Source: Anaerocolumna sp. (GTDB lineage: Bacteria > Bacillota > Clostridia > Lachnospirales > Lachnospiraceae). From it: a stretch of DNA of 64,000 nucleotides. Position 1 is the first letter of the stretch. The number at the start of each line of letters is the position of its first letter. A model generated the notes under the pieces. That model was not told where the DNA came from. It was given only the letters and a program-made list of their open reading frames with translations, and did no database searches. Where the stretch lies: contig JARBTX010000003.1 in NCBI GenBank assembly GCA_029239975.1, forward strand, positions 34,631 through 98,630, written 5' to 3'. The position numbers and the translations under genes are program-made. Positions 37,731-46,580 of this stretch are shown in pieces.

Positions 37731-38885
37731 ATGGAAAATAAAAATAAGAATAGTAGAAAACTGAAAGATGGTATATTACAAGGGTTAATATACTTATGTA
37801 CGGGTCTTACTGTTGCTATATTAGCAATAATTATCGGCTTTATTTTGTATAAAGGGCTGCCTGGGATTAATTTTAACTTTTTGACAAGACAATGGGATGA
37901 TAAAACAACAGTTGTTGAAGTAGAATGTAAAGATAATATTAAGGCAAGTTCTGATGAAAATTATGTAGAGTCTTTAGGTATTACATTGGGTGAAAACGAT
38001 GGAAGTATTTATATTGCTAAGATCGATAAAGATTCTCCAGTGTTATATGCAAAAAATATGAAACATGTAGGTTATACATTAGAAGAAAAAGATATTATTG
38101 GTAAAGCTGGAGATACTAAGTTTACCAACATAAGCGCAAAGGATGCTGCTGATGCTATAAGTCAATCTACAGGTACAATAAGATTAAAAGTAACAAGACC
38201 TGGTGGGGGTATTGTACCAATGCTTGTGTCAACAATTTATATAATTTTATTGTCACTTGTTATATCAGCACCTATCGGTATTAGTGCTGCAATTTATTTA
38301 AATGAATATGCAAAACCAGGTAGAATATTAAGAACAATACGTTTTGCAATACAAAACTTAGCAGGTATTCCTTCCATTATTTATGGTTTATTTGGTATGC
38401 TAGTTTTTGTACAAATTGGAAAAATGGAGTATTCCATTCTTGCTGGATCACTTACTCTTAGTATTATGCTTCTACCAACCATCATATCTACAACAGAAGA
38501 AGCACTAAAAGAAATTCCAAAAGCATACCGTGAATCATCCTTTGGTTTAGGTGCCACAAAACTTCAAACTATTAGTAAGATAATTTTACCTGGTGCATTG
38601 CCTGGTATATTAGTAGCAATTATTTTAAGTATTGGTAGAATTGTTGGTGAGTCAGCTGCACTTATTTGGACAGCTGGAACGGTAGCACAAATTCCAACAG
38701 CATTTACTGGAAGTGAGGCAGGAGCCGCAACCCTTACAACAAAAATGTATTGGTTGATTAAAGAAACAGGTGATTTAAAAGCAGCCAGTTCCATAGCTGT
38801 AGTTTTATTAATATTAATCATTGTATTAAATTTAGCTTCAAAATTAATAACTAGGGCTTTCTTAAGAAAAAGGGGCACTCATTAA
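37731..38885 (+). CDS. pstA: Phosphate ABC transporter permease with inserted PDZ domain
   Basis: The 384-residue protein is about 90 residues longer than ordinary PstA. Residues 1-50 hold the first membrane segment and GLPGINFNFLT. Residues 60-157 are an insert, with a PDZ-like core at about 81-157 (SLGITLGEND, DKDSPVLYA, EKDIIGKAGDTKFTNISAKD, GTIRLKVTRPGGG). The normal permease resumes at IVPMLVSTIYIILLSLVISA and ends with YRESSFGLGATKLQT and membrane segments. The insert falls in the loop after the first membrane segment, predicted outside. It could sense or tether a partner such as PstS. Confidence 0.9.
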   Translation: MENKNKNSRKLKDGILQGLIYLCTGLTVAILAIIIGFILYKGLPGINFNFLTRQWDDKTTVVEVECKDNIKASSDENYVESLGITLGENDGSIYIAKIDKDSPVLYAKNMKHVGYTLEEKDIIGKAGDTKFTNISAKDAADAISQSTGTIRLKVTRPGGGIVPMLVSTIYIILLSLVISAPIGISAAIYLNEYAKPGRILRTIRFAIQNLAGIPSIIYGLFGMLVFVQIGKMEYSILAGSLTLSIMLLPTIISTTEEALKEIPKAYRESSFGLGATKLQTISKIILPGALPGILVAIILSIGRIVGESAALIWTAGTVAQIPTAFTGSEAGAATLTTKMYWLIKETGDLKAASSIAVVLLILIIVLNLASKLITRAFLRKRGTH

Positions 38886-38982
38886 TAACACATATAAGGA
38901 AGAAAAGATTAATAGATAGGTAACGATTTATTATAAGGGAAAAGGGTTATAATGAAACGGTAACTTGATAGGAGGATATAAG

Positions 38983-39741
38983 GTGAATGATATAACAAAA
39001 TTCTCGGTGAAGGATTTAAATTTATTTTACGGTAATTTTCAGGCTTTAAAAAATATAAATATGGAAATAATGAAAGGACAGATTACGGCATTTATTGGGC
39101 CTTCTGGATGTGGTAAGTCAACATTTTTAAAGACAATAAATCGTATGAATGATTTAATTGAGACTGTAAAAATTACTGGTAATATTACCATGGATGGTGA
39201 AGATATATACAAAGATATGGATGCTATAGCTCTTAGAACAAGAGTAGGTATGGTGTTTCAACAACCAAATCCATTTCCAATGAGTATCTATGATAATGTA
39301 GCTTATGGACCAAGAATCCATGGAATACGTAAAAAAAATGTACTTGATGAAATCGTTGAAAAGTCTTTAAGACAGGCCGCTATATGGGATGAAGTCAAAG
39401 ATAAATTAAAGAAAAGTGCACTTGCGGTTTCTGGTGGTCAACAGCAGAGAATCTGTATAGCGCGTACATTAGCCATTCAACCTGAAGTAATATTAATGGA
39501 TGAACCTACATCAGCGCTAGATCCAATTTCAACTTTAAAAATTGAAGATTTAGCAACAGAATTAAAAGAATTTTACACAATTATTATCGTTACACATAAT
39601 ATGCAACAAGCAGGTAGAATCTCCGATAAGACTGCGTTTTTCTTATCAGGTGAAGTAATTGAATATGGAGATACAGAGCAAATATTCAATAAACCAAAAA
39701 ATAAAAAGACAGAAGATTATATAACTGGTAGATTTGGTTGA
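38983..39741 (+). CDS. pstB: Phosphate ABC transporter ATPase
   Basis: The start GTG 38983 has AGGAGG 8 bases upstream, while TTG 38965 precedes that site. The 252-residue ATPase has Walker [30 protein letters not shown] (PstB hallmark), signature [15 protein letters not shown] and Walker [14 protein letters not shown]. It powers phosphate uptake and signals with PhoU. About 100 bases separate it from pstA. Confidence 0.95.
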   Translation: MNDITKFSVKDLNLFYGNFQALKNINMEIMKGQITAFIGPSGCGKSTFLKTINRMNDLIETVKITGNITMDGEDIYKDMDAIALRTRVGMVFQQPNPFPMSIYDNVAYGPRIHGIRKKNVLDEIVEKSLRQAAIWDEVKDKLKKSALAVSGGQQQRICIARTLAIQPEVILMDEPTSALDPISTLKIEDLATELKEFYTIIIVTHNMQQAGRISDKTAFFLSGEVIEYGDTEQIFNKPKNKKTEDYITGRFG

Positions 39742-39822
39742 TTTTATGCTTGAAAAATTTAGCAATAATGCTTAAGATAGAATTAGATTAAGCTTGTAAA
39801 AGCAGATGGGAGCAAAAAGATT

Positions 39823-40470
39823 ATGAGACAAAGCTTTATAGCTCAATTAGAAGAGTTAAATAATAATGTAATTAAGATGGGTAGTATACTAGAGTTATCT
39901 ACCAATGAAATGATTCAAGCCTTAGAAAATATTGATGTAGCAGCTGCAAAAAAAATTATTGATAGAGATGATGAAATTGATTTATTAGAACAACAGATAG
40001 AACGTGATTGTATTAATATTATTGCAAAACAGCAACCATTGGCATCCGATTTAAGAAAAATTACATCAATTATGAAAATCATAACTGATATTGAAAGAAT
40101 CGCTGATCAATGCTCAGATATTTCAGAATATATTATTAAACTGAGCAGCAAACCAAAGGTTACTGCACCAAAACATCTCTCGGAAATGATAAGTGCAATG
40201 AAGAATATGGTCATTAATACTGTAGACGGTTTCGTTGAAGCTGATTTAGCAAAGGCTACTAGCGTAATAGAGGCAGATGATGAAGTAGATAATTACTTTG
40301 CAGAAATTACAGAAGAATTAATTCAAATGATGCAAAAGGAACCGCAAGTAGTACCACAGTGTGTATGTTATTTAATGATTATAAAATATCTAGAAAGAAT
40401 GGCAGATCATGCAACTAATATTGCAGAATGGATTACTTACATCATTACTGGTAAATTAGCGCTTGGTTGA
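39823..40470 (+). CDS. phoU: Phosphate transport regulator PhoU
   Basis: This 215-residue all-helical protein has two tandem PhoU repeats, each with an E/D-x3-D metal-binding motif (DDEIDLLEQQIERD and DDEVDNYFAEITEE) and matching IADQCSDISEY and MADHATNIAEW segments. It links PstB to the PhoR kinase and shuts signalling off when phosphate is plentiful. Confidence 0.94.
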   Translation: MRQSFIAQLEELNNNVIKMGSILELSTNEMIQALENIDVAAAKKIIDRDDEIDLLEQQIERDCINIIAKQQPLASDLRKITSIMKIITDIERIADQCSDISEYIIKLSSKPKVTAPKHLSEMISAMKNMVINTVDGFVEADLAKATSVIEADDEVDNYFAEITEELIQMMQKEPQVVPQCVCYLMIIKYLERMADHATNIAEWITYIITGKLALG

Positions 40471-40478
40471 TTTTTGAT

Positions 40479-40494
40479 GTTTCACAATTACCTA
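40479..40494. repeat. Single arm of the TAGGTAATT element family
   Basis: GTTTCACAATTACCTA differs by one base from the right end of the elements at 13531 and 28068, but no matching left arm is present within the preceding phoU end. It may be a decayed copy directly beside the shared leader. Confidence 0.45.
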
Positions 40495-40511
40495 TTAATA
40501 ATTAAGCAAGG

Positions 40512-40600
40512 GGGGATAGTGTGAAAAATAATGATTTTTCACACGGCAAGTTTGTGCTGATGCCCAAATTCGCGGTGTTTCGGCAGTATGGAGGATTAAA
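40512..40600 (+). repeat. Shared 92-bp leader element, copy 2 (hairpin plus ribosome binding site)
   Basis: The hairpin at 40519-40544 is base-for-base the one at 4888-4913. The element ends with TATGGAGGATTAAA before the ATG of the response regulator. Outside the hairpin it differs from copy 1 at 18 of 66 positions but keeps the exact length, as expected if spacing to the start codon matters. Confidence 0.75.
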
Positions 40601-41299
40601 ATGAAAACAATACTAGCAGTAGATGACGAAGAGCACATCTTAGAATTATTAGCTTATAATTTAGAACGTGATGGATATCGTGTAATAAAAGCAGAAACAG
40701 GTGAAGAAGCTCTTGATACCCTCGAAAAAGAAAAAATTGATATAGTTCTACTAGATTGGATGCTTCCGGGTATTGATGGCATTGAAGTTTTACGTAGAAT
40801 AAGAGCACATAAAAATTATCGAAAATTACCAGTAATATTCTTAACCGCAAAAGGTGATGAAATTAGTAAGGTTGTTGGATTAGAAGTTGGTTCTGATGAT
40901 TATCTTGTAAAACCTTTTGGTGTTCATGAGTTATTAGCAAGAATAAAAGCAGTGTTAAGAAGAAGTGAAGGTGGTTTTGAAGATGAGTTAGATGACAAAG
41001 AAGAAAAAATTGTTATTGATTATCTTCATATAAACCGAGATAGAAGAACAGTTACTGTAGATGGAGATTTGATAGAGTTATCTTATAAAGAATTTGAGCT
41101 ATTATATCTATTAGCAAAGAATAGAGGAATTGTTTTTACTAGAGATAATCTTCTTGAAAAAGTATGGGGATATGATTATATTGGTGAAACAAGAACAGTT
41201 GATGTCCATATTAGTAATTTACGTAAAAAAATTGAAAAAGATGAAAGTCATCCAATCTATATAAAAACTGTAAGAGGTATGGGCTATAAGTTTGCATAA
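40601..41299 (+). CDS. phoB: OmpR-type response regulator (PhoB/PhoP)
   Basis: This 232-residue regulator has a receiver domain (1-120) with acidic pocket D8-D9, phosphoacceptor D52 (VLLDWMLPG) and K-P (VKPFG), and a winged-helix DNA-binding domain (about 135-232) ending VRGMGYKFA. Its place after pstSCAB-phoU and before a PhoR-type kinase makes phosphate control the likely role. Translation starts in the shared 92-bp leader. Confidence 0.93.
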   Translation: MKTILAVDDEEHILELLAYNLERDGYRVIKAETGEEALDTLEKEKIDIVLLDWMLPGIDGIEVLRRIRAHKNYRKLPVIFLTAKGDEISKVVGLEVGSDDYLVKPFGVHELLARIKAVLRRSEGGFEDELDDKEEKIVIDYLHINRDRRTVTVDGDLIELSYKEFELLYLLAKNRGIVFTRDNLLEKVWGYDYIGETRTVDVHISNLRKKIEKDESHPIYIKTVRGMGYKFA

Positions 41300-41322
41300 A
41301 AGGTTTAGTAAAGGGGCATTTC

Positions 41323-43059
41323 ATGCATAAGAAATTATTATTAAGCTATCTTACTATTATTTTACTTGCTGTTGGTATTTCATCAGCCATATTCTGGACA
41401 AAAGGATATAAGTTTATTTCACATGAAAGCAGGGAGAATTATCTAACTCAAGCAAAATTAGTTGCGGATATCTTTTGCCAAGAAGAATTTAATTCAAATG
41501 AAGATTTCGAACTATTTGTAAATAAATATGCGGATAAATATCATATTCGAATTACTATTATTAGCCAAGAAGGCGATGTAATGGCAGATTCTGATACAAC
41601 TGCTAAACTAGAAAATCATAGTAATCGTGAAGAAGTAAAACGAGCGTTAAATGGAGAAAGTGTTAGTGTTAACCGATATTCTAAAACAATGGGACAGGAT
41701 TATAGTTACAGTGCAGTTCCAGTTGAGAATGCAGATTTTAAAGGAGTTATTCGTATCTCGCTTCCTTTATCTAGGCTAAAACAATTGAATTCTGAATTAT
41801 ATGATTCTATTGCATATGCAATTGTTTTTTGTTTGATTACAGCAATTATCACGGCATTTTTATTTACAGAATTATTAACGAAACCAATTAATGAAGTTGC
41901 GAAAGCAGCAGCTAAGATATCAAATGGTGATTATAATATCAAGATTTATACAAGAGAAAGAGCTGAAGTTGGTCGTTTAGCTGAATCGTTTAACGTTATG
42001 GCAGGTAATCTAAAGAGAAATATTGATAATTTAACTTGGCGTAATGCAGAATTAGAGGCAATGTTAACAAGTATGACTGGTGGAGTTGTTGCCATTGATG
42101 ATTCCAATGAAGTGTTATTTTATAATAAAGCCTTTATCGATATCGTAAAACCAGAATTAAAGGAAATTATTGGTCAGTCATTATATAATGTATTCCGTAA
42201 TGCATCCGTATTTGATGCAATTGATGAAGTAAGAGAAAATTATAACAGTGTTACAAAAGATGGTACTTTGTTAAATAGTAACATAAGAAATATTCGAATT
42301 ACTGCTACACCTTTAGGGATGGAAGACAAAAAATATTTTGGTGTTTTATTAATTATTGAAGACGTTACGCAGATAAAAAAATTAGAAAGTATTCGTAGTG
42401 ATTTTGTTTCTAATGTAACCCATGAATTAAAAACACCTTTAACATCAATTCGAGGTTTTATCGATACACTCAAAAATGGTGCAATCAAGGAAGAAACTGT
42501 TGCTAACAAATTTCTTGATATAATTGATATTGAGGCAGAAAGACTATATAACTTAATTCAAGATATACTACTTTTATCTGAAATTGAATCAAAACGAGAG
42601 TACGAAGTTGTATCCTGCGATATGAATCAAAGTATCTTGGGTGTAATTGAGCTTTTAGAACATAAATTAACGGATAAGGTACAAGTAATATTTGATCCAG
42701 AACCGAAATTAAGACCATTTTATTGTAATCCTGATCGGATGAAGCAATTATTTATAAATTTACTAGATAATGCAATTAAGTACACCGAAGAAGGTACTAT
42801 TACCATAACTTGTAAGGATGAGAATGAGAACCGAATCATTAAAATTAAAGATACGGGTATTGGTATAGGAAAGGAACACTTAGCAAGAATATTTGAACGG
42901 TTTTATCGTGTTGATAAAGGTCGTTCTAGAAAACAAGGTGGAACTGGGCTAGGATTATCCATAGTAAAACATATTGCAGAATTATATAATGGTACAATAA
43001 GTGTAGATAGTAAATTAGGCGTTGGAACAGAGTTTACAATAATAATGCCTTACAAATAA
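41323..43059 (+). CDS. phoR: Sensor histidine kinase (PhoR)
   Basis: This 578-residue kinase has membrane segment 1 (about 5-24), an extracytoplasmic sensor domain (25-160), membrane segment 2 (about 163-185), a HAMP domain, a PAS domain (about 245-350), HisKA with phosphoacceptor H367 (SNVTHELKTPLTS) and a HATPase with N box LLDNAIKYT, G1 IKDTGIGIG and G2 GGTGLGLSIV. Domain order is that of Gram-positive PhoR. It lies 23 bases after phoB. Confidence 0.93.
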   Translation: MHKKLLLSYLTIILLAVGISSAIFWTKGYKFISHESRENYLTQAKLVADIFCQEEFNSNEDFELFVNKYADKYHIRITIISQEGDVMADSDTTAKLENHSNREEVKRALNGESVSVNRYSKTMGQDYSYSAVPVENADFKGVIRISLPLSRLKQLNSELYDSIAYAIVFCLITAIITAFLFTELLTKPINEVAKAAAKISNGDYNIKIYTRERAEVGRLAESFNVMAGNLKRNIDNLTWRNAELEAMLTSMTGGVVAIDDSNEVLFYNKAFIDIVKPELKEIIGQSLYNVFRNASVFDAIDEVRENYNSVTKDGTLLNSNIRNIRITATPLGMEDKKYFGVLLIIEDVTQIKKLESIRSDFVSNVTHELKTPLTSIRGFIDTLKNGAIKEETVANKFLDIIDIEAERLYNLIQDILLLSEIESKREYEVVSCDMNQSILGVIELLEHKLTDKVQVIFDPEPKLRPFYCNPDRMKQLFINLLDNAIKYTEEGTITITCKDENENRIIKIKDTGIGIGKEHLARIFERFYRVDKGRSRKQGGTGLGLSIVKHIAELYNGTISVDSKLGVGTEFTIIMPYK

Positions 43060-43113
43060 TATGATAAATTAATAGTTTATGTAATCTATATCAAAGTCAT
43101 TAAAAGTAACATT

Positions 43114-43160
43114 AAAAAAGTCCAGACCCAATGAATTATTCATCAGGTCTGGACTTTTTA
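43114..43160. terminator. Terminator after phoBR
   Basis: AAAAAAGTCCAGACC pairs with GGTCTGGACTTTTTA; it is symmetric enough to serve the converging minus-strand gene too. Confidence 0.88.
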
Positions 43161-43180
43161 ATTATAGATTGTAATATATA

Positions 43181-43828
43181 TTATCTGTATTTATAGCGTT
43201 TGTTTTTACCTATATTGGAACATAGATATAAAATAATACTTCCTAATACTACAAAAGCGATAATAACAACTAAACTATGAAGAAAAAAGGTATCGGGTAA
43301 AATTGTGATTACAGGATCTGTACTTGGGTCGAAGAGCCAATAATCATTGCGGAAAAAAATCTTATGGAACACAACAAAAGCTTTATCAAAATTAATAGCA
43401 CATCCGATCCCAACAATTGCCGGAAGAACTAACACTGTTATGGATGATACAAGTAAGTAACTTTTATCCTTCTTTTTTGCTTTATATATAATTACAGCTA
43501 AACATAAAATAAATGAAATAAGAGCTATTACATAAAAAGAATTAAAAATATTTTTTACTTCAACAAAATGTTGTAAACCTTGTTCCGATGCTGGTAAGCT
43601 AGGAAATTTTAAATCACCTTTAAAAAATGGTGAATTATAATCAATTAGTGCATCATAATTTTCGATAATCACTTCTTCTGAATACCCTGAAGTTTCAGCT
43701 ATATTTAATGCACCAATATCAATGTAATATAGGAGACGAAAATTTACTGCTGCTATTACACCAATTGAAATTAATACGAACGTAAAAGCAACACCTATAA
43801 ATATGTCTGTTATTTTAAATCTTTTCAT
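43181..43828 (-). CDS. TIGR01906/DUF1461 family membrane protein
   Basis: ATG 43828 has GAGGA upstream; ATG 43840 overlaps it. The 215-residue product has four membrane segments (about 8-30, 105-125, 135-150, 185-205). Motifs typical of the family are ALIDYNSPFFKGDL, FPSLPASEQGLQHFVEVKNI and NDYWLFDPSTDPVI. Function is unknown, though family members are widespread in Lactobacillales and Clostridia. Confidence 0.78.
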   Translation of the reverse strand: MKRFKITDIFIGVAFTFVLISIGVIAAVNFRLLYYIDIGALNIAETSGYSEEVIIENYDALIDYNSPFFKGDLKFPSLPASEQGLQHFVEVKNIFNSFYVIALISFILCLAVIIYKAKKKDKSYLLVSSITVLVLPAIVGIGCAINFDKAFVVFHKIFFRNDYWLFDPSTDPVITILPDTFFLHSLVVIIAFVVLGSIILYLCSNIGKNKRYKYR

Positions 43829-43840
43829 GTTTATCCTCAT

Positions 43841-44074
43841 TTCTTTACTATATTTGCTTTTATTGTTAAATACTTTACCTATTTTTTAGTAGTATTTGTA
43901 TTTTTTTAATTATATATCACATTATTATGTTTTTCAATAATAGGTTATCATAGAAGCAACATTGTTAGATGGATTAATAATAGTTTCGCTTTGCATAACA
44001 TAGTATAAATACGAAACTTTGTATTTTAGAAAAAGCTTGAAATTTAAGATTACTTATAGTAAACTAACTCTAGA
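43841..44074. other. Intergenic region upstream of the purH riboswitch
   Basis: Within this A/T-rich region GTTTCG (43983) and CGAAAC (44012) form a loose inverted repeat around 23 bases, and TATAGT at 44055-44060 is a possible -10 for the riboswitch transcript. No gene was seen. Confidence 0.4.
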
Positions 44075-44152
44075 ATCTGTACAACTGGCGGAAAAATGGG
44101 ATATAACCCATGGGGAGTACAGATAAAATATTTGCCGACCGCCTGGGCAGCC
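44075..44152 (+). ncRNA. ZTP/ZMP riboswitch (pfl motif)
   Basis: TCTGTAC...GTACAGA forms P1, closing a domain with ACTGGCGGAAAAATGGG and CCCATGGGGAG, then the almost invariant GCCGACCGCCTGGGCA at 44134-44149. This is the pfl aptamer that binds ZMP/ZTP, the intermediate that builds up when 10-formyl-THF is short. It sits directly before purH, the ZMP-consuming enzyme, as in other Clostridia. Confidence 0.93.
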
Positions 44153-44222
44153 TAGTATGATTACATGTTAAGCTTTTCGTAAAGCATATCTGTAATGTAC
44201 TAAGTTACCCAGGCTTTTTTGT
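44140..44222 (+). terminator. Riboswitch expression platform terminator
   Basis: GCCTGGGCAGCCTAGTA pairs with TACTAAGTTACCCAGGC, then TTTTTT. The 5' arm includes the conserved aptamer tail GCCTGGGCA, so ligand-bound aptamer and terminator exclude each other: ZMP binding should switch purH on. Confidence 0.88.
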
Positions 44223-44342
44223 GCAATAAAACTGGGTATAAATAGGTAATTAAGAAAATAAGGAAATATCATTTAGGTTTGATATGTCTTTATACTTTTA
44301 GTTCATAATTGCCAAAGTAGATGAAAAGAAAAGGAGATTAAC

Positions 44343-45896
44343 ATGAGAGCATTAATTAGTGTTTCAGACAAAACTGGTATTGTAGAATTTGCAAAAGAAT
44401 TAGTAGCACTTGGAATTGAAATCATATCTACTGGTGGAACATACAGTAAATTAAAAGAAGCAGGTGTTCCTGCAATGGAGATTTCTGACTTAACAGGTTT
44501 TCCGGAATGCCTAGATGGACGCGTAAAGACATTACATCCAATTGTGCATGCCGGATTGCTTGCAATGAGAAGTAAACCAGAACATATGAAACAATTAGCA
44601 GATTTAAATATTGAAACAATTGATATTGTAGTTGTTAATCTTTATCCTTTTAAGACCACTATCTTAAAACCAGATGTAACACGTGAAGAAGCAGTAGAGA
44701 ATATTGATATCGGTGGACCAACTATGCTTCGTTCTGCAGCTAAAAATTATCAAGACGTTGCTGTTGTCGTTGATCCAAGAGATTATGAAACAGTATTAAA
44801 TGAATTAAAAGAATCCAAAGAAGTATCACTAGAAACAAAATTCTATTTAATGCAAAAAGTTTTTATGCATACTTCAAGCTATGATACTATGATTGCAGAT
44901 TACTTAAAAAAACAAAGAAATGATCAGGAACTTCCAGAAACATTAACTATGACCTTTGAAAAAGTTCAAGATATGAGATATGGTGAAAATCCTCATCAAA
45001 AAGCAGCCTTTTATCGAGAGATTGGTAAGAAAAAAGGTTCTATCACGGATGCAGAACAATTAAACGGTAAGGAATTATCCTTCAATAATATTAATGATAC
45101 CAATGGTGCCCTTGAACTATTAAAGGAATTTACAGAGCCAACTGTTGTAGCATGCAAACACGGTAATCCTTGTGGAGTAGGAAGCGCAGAAGATATTTTG
45201 ACTGCTTGGAAAAAGGCATTTGAAGCAGACAAAGTTTCCATATATGGAGGAATTGTTGTAGTTAATCGTACCGTTACATTAGAATTAGCAGAAGAGATGA
45301 AGCAAGTTTTCTTAGAAGTAATCGTAGCTCCAGATTATGATGAAGAAGCACTAGAATTACTCCAAACAAAGAAAAATGTACGTGTACTAAAATTACAAGA
45401 TATTGAAGTTCCACAAGATGAAAATGCATATGATTTAAAGAAAGTGAATGGAGGTTTAATTATACAAACCATTGATAGCAAATTACTAGTGGAAGAAGAA
45501 ATAAAAGTGGTTACGGATAGAGTTCCAACGGAGAAAGAAAAGCAAGATTTGTTATTTGCATGGAAAGTTGTAAAGTTCGTAAAGTCCAACGGAATAGCTC
45601 TTGCAAAAGATAAACAATCCATTGGTATTGGACCAGGACAGGTTAATCGTGTTTGGTCAACAAGGCAAAGTATTGAACATGCAGCAGAATTAATAGATGA
45701 AAATGCTACAATAGGTGCAGTGCTTGCATCAGATGCCTTCTTTCCATTTGATGATTGTGTAGAAGCTGCTTATCAAGCAGGTATTACTGCAATTATACAA
45801 CCAGGTGGTTCAATTCGTGATGAAGATTCTATAAAGAAATGTAATGAATACGGAATAGCAATGATTTTTACAGGTATGAGACACTTTAAACATTAA
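44343..45896 (+). CDS. purH: Bifunctional AICAR formyltransferase/IMP cyclohydrolase
   Basis: This 517-residue enzyme performs the last two steps of IMP synthesis. The N-terminal cyclohydrolase domain (1-190) starts with [18 protein letters not shown] and has [10 protein letters not shown] and [18 protein letters not shown]; the transferase domain carries [24 protein letters not shown] and [16 protein letters not shown]. Full fused length is normal. AAGGAGA precedes ATG. Expression is under the ZTP riboswitch. Confidence 0.96.
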   Translation: MRALISVSDKTGIVEFAKELVALGIEIISTGGTYSKLKEAGVPAMEISDLTGFPECLDGRVKTLHPIVHAGLLAMRSKPEHMKQLADLNIETIDIVVVNLYPFKTTILKPDVTREEAVENIDIGGPTMLRSAAKNYQDVAVVVDPRDYETVLNELKESKEVSLETKFYLMQKVFMHTSSYDTMIADYLKKQRNDQELPETLTMTFEKVQDMRYGENPHQKAAFYREIGKKKGSITDAEQLNGKELSFNNINDTNGALELLKEFTEPTVVACKHGNPCGVGSAEDILTAWKKAFEADKVSIYGGIVVVNRTVTLELAEEMKQVFLEVIVAPDYDEEALELLQTKKNVRVLKLQDIEVPQDENAYDLKKVNGGLIIQTIDSKLLVEEEIKVVTDRVPTEKEKQDLLFAWKVVKFVKSNGIALAKDKQSIGIGPGQVNRVWSTRQSIEHAAELIDENATIGAVLASDAFFPFDDCVEAAYQAGITAIIQPGGSIRDEDSIKKCNEYGIAMIFTGMRHFKH

Positions 45897-45966
45897 TATT
45901 ATATATATATTATAATTGAAAAAGTTATATAAAATTTTACTAGATGATAATAGTTTAGCTATTAAA

Positions 45967-46003
45967 TAAAAAAGGATGTTCCGATTTGGAACATCCTTTT
46001 TTT
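45967..46003 (+). terminator. purH terminator
   Basis: AAAAAGGATGTTCC pairs with GGAACATCCTTTTTTT around a short loop. Confidence 0.92.
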
Positions 46004-46131
46004 AGAAGCAATTGCTTCTCTTTGTTATAACCCCCTAAAGTTTACGCTAAAACTATAATAAATCATGGTAATTTATGTGAAATATTAAATATTTGTAGTC
46101 GTAGAAACTTTGATTATAACTAAGTACGTTA

Positions 46132-46332
46132 TTATAATTTGCTTACGTTAGCCGCTTGAGGTCCTTTTTCACCGTTTACAACATCAAATTCAACAGCTTG
46201 TCCTTCTTCTAACACTTTGAAGCCGTCCATATTTAATGCGGAGAAGTGTACGAATACATCATTACCTTCTTCATCGGAGATGAAACCAAAACCTTTTTTA
46301 GCATTAAACCACTTAACTGTACCCTTTTTCAT
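46132..46332 (-). CDS. Cold shock domain protein
   Basis: This 66-residue single cold shock domain has the RNA-binding motifs KGFGFI (RNP1) and VFVHFSA (RNP2), with [11 protein letters not shown] at the start. It is an RNA chaperone. AGGAGG is 8 bases before ATG, and the leader has a CATTAC/GTAATG hairpin that could take part in temperature control. Confidence 0.96.
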   Translation of the reverse strand: MKKGTVKWFNAKKGFGFISDEEGNDVFVHFSALNMDGFKVLEEGQAVEFDVVNGEKGPQAANVSKL

Positions 46333-46391
46333 AAAAAGCCTCCTAAAACATAAAAGAATATTCCATTACTTTTATTAGTAATGCTAGTTAA

Positions 46392-46420
46392 AATCTACCA
46401 CAATCTAGATAAAATGTCAA
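46392..46420 (-). promoter_or_regulatory. Promoter of the cold shock gene
   Basis: On the minus strand TTGACA (46420-46415), 17-base spacer, TAGATT (46397-46392), leaving a leader of about 50 bases. Confidence 0.75.
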
Positions 46421-46580
46421 TCTTTGGATTATTGGAATCACTAATTTCTGATTTTCTTAATAAAATTGACTTATTTTTGCCTAACTTAGTTGCTAGAGTG
46501 TTTACATAATAATGAAATTGATGCAAATTTACCCATATTAGTACTTTAAATTGCGACATTTCAGATATATGGAGGTTAAC

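Noticed and set aside
43983..44017. GTTTCG/CGAAAC inverted repeat before the purH riboswitch as another TAGGTAATT-family element
   Set aside because: Only six bases match on each side and the TAGGTAATT ends are missing; TAGGTAATTAAG at 44232 is not paired.
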